Assembly: GCF_004366715.1 (NCBI RefSeq)
Contig: NZ_SOQZ01000001.1
Coordinates: 985,588 to 1,049,587 of the forward strand
Reading direction: 5' to 3'
Origin: Meridianimaribacter flavus
GTDB taxonomy: Bacteria > Bacteroidota > Bacteroidia > Flavobacteriales > Flavobacteriaceae
Length of the DNA: 64,000 bases
The notes beneath the pieces were generated by a model. That model ran no database searches and had not been told where the DNA came from. It worked only from the letters and a program-made list of their open reading frames with translations. Made by a program: the position numbers and the translations under genes. Below, one piece after another: positions 54,258-61,827 of the stretch (position 1 is the stretch's first letter; the number at the start of each line of letters is the position of its first letter).

Positions 54258-57254
54258 ATGCAAAACAAAGGATTAGTAAAGCTATTTGCAGTGTTATTTG
54301 GTTTGGTAAGTATATACCAATTATCATTTACATTCAAAGCTAATCAAATTGACAGTACTGCTGAAGAATTAGCAATAAGTAAATTTGATACACCAGAAGA
54401 AAGAGCAGCCGAAGAGGTAAGATACCTAGACTCTCTTAAAACAAACAAAGTTGATGTAGACGGAAAACAAGAAAGCATTAAAGTTTTCGATATAGGAATT
54501 GCCGACTACACGTACAACGAGGTGAAAGACAAGGCTATGAACCTTGGTCTTGACCTTAAAGGAGGAATTAACGTTATCCTTGAAATATCTGTAAAAGATA
54601 TCTTAGTAGGATTAGCAAACGACTCTAAAGACCCAGTTTTTAACAAGGCATTAAGTGATGCTGAGGAAATTCAAAAAGACGCTCAAGAGCCATATTTAGA
54701 GTCTTTCTACAAAGCTTTTGATGCTATAAAAGGAGACCAAAAATTAGCTTCTCCTGATATTTTTGCTAACAGAACAATGTACCCAGACATTACAAATGAC
54801 ATGTCTGACGATGACGTTAAAGGTATTATCAAAACTAAAGTTGATGAGTCTATCGTTTCTGCATTTGAGGTATTACGTAAGCGTATTGATAAGTTTGGTG
54901 TTACTCAACCAAATATTCAGCGTTTAGGAAACTCAGGACGTATTTTAGTAGAGCTTCCAGGAGCTAAAGATGTTGAGCGTGTTAAAAAACTTTTACAAAG
55001 TACTGCACAGTTAGAGTTTTGGGATGCGTATAGAGGAGAGCAATTTCTTCCATTCTTAGCGCAAGCTAACGAAACGTTGAAGCCTATAGTTAATACTGAA
55101 AAAGATACTGAAGTAGCTGTTGATTCTACAGTAGCTGAAAAAACTGACAGTTTAATTGATGATTTAGTAGGTGAAACAACTACTGATTCTACAGATGTAG
55201 CAGTAAACCCAATTTTTGATTTATTAAGAGGTTATGGTTCAGGAGGACCAGTAGTAGCAACTTTTGAAGCAAAAGATAAAGAGCTTGTTACTTCATACTT
55301 AAACAATCCACAGGTAAGAGCATTATTGCCAGCTGAACAACGTTATGTGAAATTTGTTTGGGGAATTCAACCAAAAGATAGTGACTATGTAGATTTATAT
55401 GCACTTGTAGGAAACAGAGAAAATCAACCACCTTTAAGTGGAGCTGTTATTTCTGATGCACGTCAATCTTATAGCCAAACAGGTAAGCCATCTGTAAGTA
55501 TGCAAATGGATAGCAAAGGCGCTAAGATTTGGGAAGAAATGACAGGAAAAGCGTATCAGCAACAAAGCCAAATAGCAATTGTTCTTGATGATATTGTGTA
55601 TTCTGCTCCAGGTGTAACAACTGGTCCAATTTCAGGAGGTAACTCTGAAATTTCTGGTTCATTCACATTAAACGAGGCAGTAGATTTAGCTAACGTATTA
55701 AGAGCTGGTAAATTACCTGCTTCGGCAGATATTGTTCAAGCTGAAGAAGTTGGTGCAACTTTAGGGCAAGAAGCTATTGATAGTGGTATTAAATCATTCT
55801 TAATTGCATTATCATTAGTATTATTATGGATGATACTATACTATGGTAAGTCAGGTATTTTTGCTGATATTGCCTTGTTATTCAACATTCTTTTAATATT
55901 TGGAGTACTTTCAGGGTTAGGAGCTGTGTTAACGCTTCCTGGTTTAGCAGGTATTGTATTAACAATTGGTATGTCGGTAGATGCCAACGTACTTATTTTT
56001 GAACGTGTACGTGAAGAAATAGCAAAAGGTAAAGGACAAAAAGAAGCTGTAAAAGATGGTTTTGCTAATGCATTGTCTTCTATCTTAGATGCTAACATTA
56101 CAACAGGTTTAACTGCAATTATATTATTTGTGTTTGGTACTGGTCCAATTAAAGGATTTGCTACAACATTATTAATTGGTATTGTTACGTCTTTATTTAC
56201 TGCAATATTCATCACTAGATTATTAGTTGACTGGTATGTAAACAGAGGTGGTAAACTAGAGTTCTCTACTGCGTTAACAAAAGGATTATTTAAAAACTTG
56301 AACATCGATTTTATTAGTAAGAGAAAAGTGGCTTATGTGTTTTCAGCAATTTTAATTGTTGTTAGTATTGGTTCTTTAGCTACTAAAGGATTAGATCAAG
56401 GTATTGATTTTGTTGGAGGTAGAACTTACCAAGTACGTTTTGACCAAGATGTGAATCCTGAAGAGGTTAAAGCTGATGTAGAAAGCGTTTTTGAAAGTGC
56501 TGAGGTAAAAACAATTGGTAATTCTCACCAATTGAAAATATCTACAAAGTTCATGGTAAATGAAAATTCAGCTGAAGCAGATTCTATCGTTCAAACTAAA
56601 TTATACGAATCACTAAGCAAATACTTACCACAAGGAACATCGTATGACGATTTCTCTAAAGCTAAAAACAATGTAGGTAAAGTATTCTCTGGTAAAGTAA
56701 GTCCAACAATTGCCGATGATATCAAAAAAGAGTCTTTCTGGGCTGTACTTGGGTCATTAGTAGTTGTATTCTTGTACATCTTATTACGATTTAAAAAATG
56801 GCAATTCTCAACTGGAGCAGTTGCTGCGGTTTTCCATGATATTATTATTGTATTAGGGGTGTTCTCTATTACTTATTCATTTATGCCATTTAGTATGGAA
56901 ATTGACCAAGCGTTTATTGCAGCTATCTTAACTGTAATTGGTTACTCTCTAAACGATACAGTAGTTGTGTTTGATAGAATTAGAGAAGTGATAGCAGAAA
57001 GAGCTGGTTTTAAAGGTGGAAAAAATATTAACTCTGCAATTAACAGCACTTTAAGTAGAACATTGAATACCTCTTTAACAACGTTAGTGGTATTATTGGC
57101 AATGTTTATTTTTGGAGCTGATTCTTTAAGAGGTTTATTATTTGCACTTATAGTTGGTGTGGTTGTAGGTACATATTCTTCTGTATTTATTGCAACTCCA
57201 GTTATGTATGACACTCTAAAAAACAAAGGAGAAACAGCTGAAGATAAAGAGTAA
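54258..57254 (+). CDS. secDF: Protein translocase subunit SecDF (fused)
   Basis: A 998-aa fusion of SecD and SecF that uses the proton gradient to pull proteins through SecYEG. SecD has TM1, a large P1 domain and TM2-6 with the DxN-type GMSVDANVLIFERVREE. SecF starts near residue 690 and ends with GYSLNDTVVVFDRIREV. The P1 region contains a Thr/Asp-rich insertion around 280-315. Fused SecDF is normal in Bacteroidota. Two SecD-related small genes precede it. Confidence 0.97.
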   Translation: MQNKGLVKLFAVLFGLVSIYQLSFTFKANQIDSTAEELAISKFDTPEERAAEEVRYLDSLKTNKVDVDGKQESIKVFDIGIADYTYNEVKDKAMNLGLDLKGGINVILEISVKDILVGLANDSKDPVFNKALSDAEEIQKDAQEPYLESFYKAFDAIKGDQKLASPDIFANRTMYPDITNDMSDDDVKGIIKTKVDESIVSAFEVLRKRIDKFGVTQPNIQRLGNSGRILVELPGAKDVERVKKLLQSTAQLEFWDAYRGEQFLPFLAQANETLKPIVNTEKDTEVAVDSTVAEKTDSLIDDLVGETTTDSTDVAVNPIFDLLRGYGSGGPVVATFEAKDKELVTSYLNNPQVRALLPAEQRYVKFVWGIQPKDSDYVDLYALVGNRENQPPLSGAVISDARQSYSQTGKPSVSMQMDSKGAKIWEEMTGKAYQQQSQIAIVLDDIVYSAPGVTTGPISGGNSEISGSFTLNEAVDLANVLRAGKLPASADIVQAEEVGATLGQEAIDSGIKSFLIALSLVLLWMILYYGKSGIFADIALLFNILLIFGVLSGLGAVLTLPGLAGIVLTIGMSVDANVLIFERVREEIAKGKGQKEAVKDGFANALSSILDANITTGLTAIILFVFGTGPIKGFATTLLIGIVTSLFTAIFITRLLVDWYVNRGGKLEFSTALTKGLFKNLNIDFISKRKVAYVFSAILIVVSIGSLATKGLDQGIDFVGGRTYQVRFDQDVNPEEVKADVESVFESAEVKTIGNSHQLKISTKFMVNENSAEADSIVQTKLYESLSKYLPQGTSYDDFSKAKNNVGKVFSGKVSPTIADDIKKESFWAVLGSLVVVFLYILLRFKKWQFSTGAVAAVFHDIIIVLGVFSITYSFMPFSMEIDQAFIAAILTVIGYSLNDTVVVFDRIREVIAERAGFKGGKNINSAINSTLSRTLNTSLTTLVVLLAMFIFGADSLRGLLFALIVGVVVGTYSSVFIATPVMYDTLKNKGETAEDKE

Positions 57255-57280
57255 GAATTATATACTATTCTGAATAACAA

Positions 57281-57309
57281 AAAAGCCACTCTAAAAGAGT
57301 GGCTTTTTT
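57281..57309. terminator. Bidirectional terminator between secDF and the DUF192 gene
   Basis: The 12-bp stem AAAAGCCACTCT / AGAGTGGCTTTT has an AAA loop and runs of A on the left and T on the right. Confidence 0.93.
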
Positions 57310-57352
57310 ATTTTATAGTTGCTTAAGTTTTTATTTATTATAGTTTGAAAAT

Positions 57353-57847
57353 TTATAAAGTAGAGAATGAAATGCTATCACCAGCAGTAAGCTTCCATTC
57401 ATCACTTAAACCTGCGTTTATTTCAAGAACATATTTAGCAGGTGCTTTTGACGGTAACGATGTTTCGTCATAAGGCTTAGCATTTTTTTGGATATTGATA
57501 ATGGTTTTATCAGCATTTAAAAAAATAATATCCAAAGGAATTTTGGTATTCTTCATATAGAAACTATGGTATTTCTCATCTGGGAAAATAAATAGCATCC
57601 CTTGAGAATCTTTCATACTATCTCTATACATTAAACCAGTTTGTGTTTGGTAATCATCATCAGCTATTTCTATATCTAAGGTTTTAACTATAGAGTCTGA
57701 AGTACCTTTGTAAAGCGTTAGTTCACCTTCTTTTTTAAAGGAAATAACTACTGGTTTAATCGCTTTCTTTTCTTCTTTACAAGATGTGTTTGCTAAACAA
57801 AACATGCTTAAACTAGCAACACATATGTTGTAAATTTTCTTTCTCAT
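57353..57847 (-). CDS. DUF192 lipoprotein
   Basis: A 164-aa lipoprotein (lipobox near NTSC, then KEEKK). The DUF192 domain shows TQTGLMYRDSMKDSQGMLF, the PDEKYHSFYMKNTKIPLDII core and YVLEINAGLSDEW. The family is widespread and of unknown role. Its start overlaps the lgt stop by one base, so it is translated with the enzyme that lipidates it. Confidence 0.9.
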   Translation of the reverse strand: MRKKIYNICVASLSMFCLANTSCKEEKKAIKPVVISFKKEGELTLYKGTSDSIVKTLDIEIADDDYQTQTGLMYRDSMKDSQGMLFIFPDEKYHSFYMKNTKIPLDIIFLNADKTIINIQKNAKPYDETSLPSKAPAKYVLEINAGLSDEWKLTAGDSISFSTL

Positions 57848-58671
57848 TAAGAAAGCTTTGATTTAGGCTTGTAAACAAACATAAAGTATAGTCCTATTAA
57901 AATAAAAGGAATACTCAACCATTGACCTGTGTTTAAAGCCCATGTAGCACGTTCTTCAACTTGTGCCTCTTTAACAAACTCAACAAAAAATCTAACAGTC
58001 CATAATAACACTAAAAACAAGCCAAATAAAAACCCTTCTTGTTCACTTTTCTTAGTTTTCCAATAGAAATAAAATAGAATAAGGAACACGAACACATAAC
58101 AGATTGCTTCGTAAAGTTGTGCTGGATGTCTTGGAAAATCCTCACCTAATTTTGTAAAAACTACTCCGTAATCAGAGTTGGTTGGTTTTCCTATGATTTC
58201 AGAATTAATAAAGTTCCCAAATCGAACAAAAACAGCTCCAGAAGCTACAGGAATTACAACTCTGTCTAATATCCAAAGCACCGATTTTTTAAGCACTTTC
58301 TTATTGTATAAATACATTGAGACAATCATAGCCATAGCAGCACCATGACTTGCTAGTCCTTGAAAACCTGTAAAATGAATACCTCCTTTAAAGCTAAAAG
58401 GTAAAAAGACGCTAAAGAAATCTTCTTTAAAAAGTTCGGGTTGGTAAAAAATAACATGACCTAATCTTGCACCAAGCATAATACCTACTACAGAATAGAT
58501 AAAGAGCGAGTCTAAAGATTCGTTGCTTTCGTTTTCATTTTTATAAATGCGTTTCATGATGTAGAAACCAAGTATAAAAGCTACAATCCACATCATACTG
58601 TAATAATGTAGTGTAAAAAAGCTTAAGTCTATTCCTTTTGATGGGTTCCAGTCTATATGTAAAAAATGCAT
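57847..58671 (-). CDS. lgt: Prolipoprotein diacylglyceryl transferase
   Basis: A 274-aa inner-membrane enzyme that adds diacylglycerol to lipobox cysteines, used by the many lipoproteins in this window. About seven helices are present. The Lgt signature is RFGNFINSEIIGKPT, with GARLGHVIFYQPE and the essential region HFTGFQGLASHGAAMA. A -7 element TACCTTTG lies at 58692-58685, 13 bases before the start. Confidence 0.95.
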   Translation of the reverse strand: MHFLHIDWNPSKGIDLSFFTLHYYSMMWIVAFILGFYIMKRIYKNENESNESLDSLFIYSVVGIMLGARLGHVIFYQPELFKEDFFSVFLPFSFKGGIHFTGFQGLASHGAAMAMIVSMYLYNKKVLKKSVLWILDRVVIPVASGAVFVRFGNFINSEIIGKPTNSDYGVVFTKLGEDFPRHPAQLYEAICYVFVFLILFYFYWKTKKSEQEGFLFGLFLVLLWTVRFFVEFVKEAQVEERATWALNTGQWLSIPFILIGLYFMFVYKPKSKLS

Positions 58672-58684
58672 GTGTTTATTTTTT

Positions 58685-58692
58685 CAAAGGTA
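58685..58692 (-). promoter_or_regulatory. -7 promoter element of lgt-DUF192
   Basis: On the minus strand TACCTTTG matches TAnnTTTG and lies 13 bases before the lgt ATG. Confidence 0.55.
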
Positions 58693-58737
58693 AATATACT
58701 ACTTTGAGTGTGACTAAGTGTTAAGTATTTTTGAAAA

Positions 58738-58971
58738 TTAGTTTTCCTTTTCAGGAACAGGGTCAAAACCAGAACCTCCCCAAGGATGACAACTAAAAAT
58801 CCTTTTTATTGCCAGTTTTCCACCTTTTAATAAGCCATGTTTTAATAATGCGTCCTTTGTGTAGTAAGAACAAGTAGGTTGGTATCTACATGTTGAAGGT
58901 AGAAAAGGTGAAATTAATGTTTGATAGACCTTTATTAAAAATAAAAAAGGAGCTATTATAATTTTTTTCAT
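58738..58971 (-). CDS. yidD: Membrane protein insertion efficiency factor YidD
   Basis: A 77-aa protein with the family core [19 protein letters not shown] and [13 protein letters not shown]. It is an amphipathic membrane-associated protein that assists YidC-dependent insertion. It starts two bases after the cysS stop, so it is co-transcribed with folE-cysS. Confidence 0.95.
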   Translation of the reverse strand: MKKIIIAPFLFLIKVYQTLISPFLPSTCRYQPTCSYYTKDALLKHGLLKGGKLAIKRIFSCHPWGGSGFDPVPEKEN

Positions 58972-58973
58972 GA

Positions 58974-60455
58974 CTAGTTTGTCGTAAAAGTAGTTCCTTC
59001 TTTACCATCTTTAAGCTGAATTCCAGCTTCAGCTAATTCGTCACGTATTTTATCAGATAAAGCAAAGTCTTTATTAGCTCTGGCTTCTTGTCGTAATTTA
59101 ATTAAAATATCAACAGCAGCAGATAATTTATCAGTACCAGACTCTTGTTTTGATTCGTTTTGTAATCCTAAAACATCAAATGTAAATGCGTACATAGTTT
59201 GTTTTAGAAGTTTTAAATCTTCAGAAGTAATAGAGGCTTTACCGTCTTTTATTTGGTTGATGTATTTAGCAGCATCAAATAAATGAGCTATTAATATTGG
59301 AGAATTAAAATCATCATTCATAGCATCGTAACAGTTCTGTTTCCATTCAGAAACATTAAATGTAGATGTAGAAGCAGACGATATGTTATCTAGTAAATTA
59401 ATAGCATCCATTAATCTATGAAACCCTTTTTCGCTAGCCAATAAGCCATCGTCAGTAAGGTCTAATACACTTCTGTAAGACGATTGAGCATTAAAAAAAC
59501 GTATAACACTTGGTGAATATGCTTTACTAAAAAATTTGTTGTCACCAGAAAGTAACTCGTCAGGGTTTACAGTGTTACCTGTAGATTTAGACATACGCTG
59601 TCCATTAAGATGAAGCATATTAGCATGCATCCAGTAGTTAACAGGCGATTGTCCTTTAGCAGCTTCGTTTTGAGCAATTTCGCATTCGTGATGTGGAAAT
59701 TTTAAGTCCATACCACCACCATGAATATCAAAACGGTCACCAAGATATTTGGTACTCATTGCTGTACATTCTAAGTGCCAACCAGGAAAACCATCGCTCC
59801 AAGGAGAAGGCCAACGCATAATGTGTTGTGGTTCGGCTTTTTTCCAAAGGGCAAAATCTTGCGGATTTTTTTTATCGCTTTGTCCATCAAGCTCACGTGT
59901 GTTGTGGATTAAATCGTCCAACTTACGTTTACTTAACTTGCCATAATCATTCGTTTCATTAAACTTGTGTACATCAAAATATACCGATCCGTTTACTTCG
60001 TAAGCAAAACCATTTTTTATTATGGTACTAATAAGTTCAATTTGTTCAATAATATGACCTGTAGCTGTAGGCTCAATACTTGGTGGTAAAAAATTGAAAA
60101 TACTTAAAATGTTGTGAAAGTCTACAGTGTAGCGTTGCACAACTTCCATAGGTTCAATTTGCTCTAAACGCGCCTTTTTTGTGATTTTGTCTTCACCAGC
60201 ATCAGCATCGTTTTCTAAATGACCAGCGTCAGTAATATTTCTTACATAACGTACTTTATACCCTAAATGCTTTAGGTATCTAAAAACCATATCAAAAGAC
60301 ATAAAAGTTCTTACATTACCTAAGTGTACATTACTGTAAACTGTAGGTCCACAAACATACATGCCTACATACCCTTCGGTAATAGATTTAAAAGGTTCTT
60401 TTTGTCCGCTTAATGAGTTGTAAATTTTAATGTGTTGCTGGTCGTAAAGATGCAT
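58974..60455 (-). CDS. cysS: Cysteinyl-tRNA synthetase
   Basis: Class I synthetase of 493 aa. The HIGH motif appears as [10 protein letters not shown] next to zinc Cys in VCGPTV. Further zinc ligands are in WHLECTAMS and PHHECEIA. The KMSKS loop is RMSKSTGNT. The anticodon-binding C-terminal domain has normal length. It lies 23 bases after folE. Confidence 0.97.
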   Translation of the reverse strand: MHLYDQQHIKIYNSLSGQKEPFKSITEGYVGMYVCGPTVYSNVHLGNVRTFMSFDMVFRYLKHLGYKVRYVRNITDAGHLENDADAGEDKITKKARLEQIEPMEVVQRYTVDFHNILSIFNFLPPSIEPTATGHIIEQIELISTIIKNGFAYEVNGSVYFDVHKFNETNDYGKLSKRKLDDLIHNTRELDGQSDKKNPQDFALWKKAEPQHIMRWPSPWSDGFPGWHLECTAMSTKYLGDRFDIHGGGMDLKFPHHECEIAQNEAAKGQSPVNYWMHANMLHLNGQRMSKSTGNTVNPDELLSGDNKFFSKAYSPSVIRFFNAQSSYRSVLDLTDDGLLASEKGFHRLMDAINLLDNISSASTSTFNVSEWKQNCYDAMNDDFNSPILIAHLFDAAKYINQIKDGKASITSEDLKLLKQTMYAFTFDVLGLQNESKQESGTDKLSAAVDILIKLRQEARANKDFALSDKIRDELAEAGIQLKDGKEGTTFTTN

Positions 60456-60478
60456 TTGCTTTTTGTGTGATGTTTAAA

Positions 60479-61156
60479 CTAAAATTGAGTGTCTAATTTA
60501 ATATAATCTAAGAATTCTCTACGAGTTTCTTCATTTTTAAATTTTCCTCCAAATTCAGAAGTGACTGTGCTGCTTTCTATGTCTCTAATCCCTCTAGAGT
60601 TAACGCACAAGTGTTTTGCATCAATAACACAAGCTACATCTTCAGTATTTAAAACACTTTGAAGTTCTTTTACGATTTGTATGGTAAGACGTTCTTGTAC
60701 TTGAGGTCGCTTTGCGTAATAATCGACAATACGATTCATTTTTGAAAGACCTACAACTGTACCGTTAGATATGTAGGCTACATGAGCTCTACCAACAATT
60801 GGTAATAAGTGATGTTCGCAAGTAGAATAAACAGTTATGTTTTTTTCAACTAGCATTTCACCATATTTATATTTATTGTCAAAGGTTGACGCGCTAGGTT
60901 TTTTATCAGGGTTTAAACCTCCAAAAATTTCCTTCACAAACATTTTAGCAACACGCATAGGTGTGCCGCTAAGGCTGTCATCAGTTAGGTCTAGACCTAA
61001 AGTCTCCATTATGTGTCTAACGTCATCCTTAATAATGTCTATTTTTTCATCATTAGTAAGGTTAAAAGCATCAGATCTCATTGGAGTGTCGGCAGAAGTG
61101 CCAATGTGGTCATTACCAATAGAATCAAAATCTTCTATGTCTTTTTCTATTTTCAT
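60479..61156 (-). CDS. folE: GTP cyclohydrolase I
   Basis: The first enzyme of tetrahydrofolate synthesis and also the entry to the queuosine pathway that includes queE here. It has 225 aa with zinc ligands in YSTCEHHLLPI and CVNSRGI, and GLSKMNRIVDYYAKRPQVQE is diagnostic. The N-terminal 45 residues are a variable acidic extension. It leads the folE-cysS-yidD unit. Confidence 0.96.
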   Translation of the reverse strand: MKIEKDIEDFDSIGNDHIGTSADTPMRSDAFNLTNDEKIDIIKDDVRHIMETLGLDLTDDSLSGTPMRVAKMFVKEIFGGLNPDKKPSASTFDNKYKYGEMLVEKNITVYSTCEHHLLPIVGRAHVAYISNGTVVGLSKMNRIVDYYAKRPQVQERLTIQIVKELQSVLNTEDVACVIDAKHLCVNSRGIRDIESSTVTSEFGGKFKNEETRREFLDYIKLDTQF

Positions 61157-61192
61157 TACAATTTTAAAAATAAGGTCAATTTAAACAGAAGG

Positions 61193-61200
61193 CAAAGATA
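61193..61200 (-). promoter_or_regulatory. -7 promoter element of folE-cysS-yidD
   Basis: On the minus strand TATCTTTG lies 36 bases before the folE ATG, only 24 bases from the divergent ECF-type element at 61225. Confidence 0.6.
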
Positions 61201-61224
61201 AGCAATTAAAAAAATTGAACACAA

Positions 61225-61258
61225 GGTAGGTGTTTTTTAATTTCAGTTGTTATATAAA
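61225..61258 (+). promoter_or_regulatory. Candidate ECF-sigma promoter of the distal surface-protein unit
   Basis: GGTAGGTG (61225-61232) and TTGTTATATAAATAA (from 61247) match the element before the repeat lipoprotein at 31417 without gaps, including GGTAGGTGTTTTTTAA. It lies 93 bases upstream of the ATG at 61351. Confidence 0.65.
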
Positions 61259-61350
61259 TAAGCTGTGTAAAAGTTAATTTCATTAACATATTAACATAGT
61301 CTTTATTAAAAAATTCTTAAATTTCACGTCTTTTAAAAATTGATAAAGCA

Positions 61351-61818
61351 ATGAAAATTAAATTACCGTTTCTACTTGCTGTATGTGTGTGTTTTATGAC
61401 ATTTTACTCAGCAAATTCTCAAAACATTAAACCTTCAATTTCGCTCATTAAGTATAATGATAATGTAAATGCTCCTTTAAATAGTAAAGAGTTAAAACAA
61501 ATTAATGAAGTTTATGGAGATAAGTCTAATGAGTATGTGTTAAACAGACCTCAAAGATTAAAGGACATTAAAAACTTATTAAGGAATAGAATTGAAATAA
61601 AACTTATTTCTAATCCTAACGACCAAAAACAATGTCCATTACTTTCAGAAGTTCCATTGTTAAACTATTATGTTAGTGATCTACGAAGAGATACGGTTTT
61701 TAACCCTCAAACGTTTAATCCTTTAAAGTACTTATTCAATGTTAATGGTCTGTCTGGTGAAATGTACCGAGTAGATAACACCAATTACTTTATCATAATT
61801 AAGTCTCAATTCCAATAA
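61351..61818 (+). CDS. Small secreted protein of unknown function
   Basis: A 155-aa protein with a signal peptide (ending YSANSQ). The mature part is basic, with YVLNRPQRLKDIKNLLRNRI, and ends YFIIIKSQFQ. A similar small secreted gene next to giant T9SS surface proteins is plausible, but no family is recognised. It starts 93 bases after the ECF-type element and precedes the large gene by 9 bases. Confidence 0.72.
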   Translation: MKIKLPFLLAVCVCFMTFYSANSQNIKPSISLIKYNDNVNAPLNSKELKQINEVYGDKSNEYVLNRPQRLKDIKNLLRNRIEIKLISNPNDQKQCPLLSEVPLLNYYVSDLRRDTVFNPQTFNPLKYLFNVNGLSGEMYRVDNTNYFIIIKSQFQ

Positions 61819-61827
61819 AAAATTGCA

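Noticed and set aside
55841..57289. Minus-strand ORFs opposite secDF
   Set aside because: Shadow frames of a long conserved gene, with no signal, domain or start context of their own.
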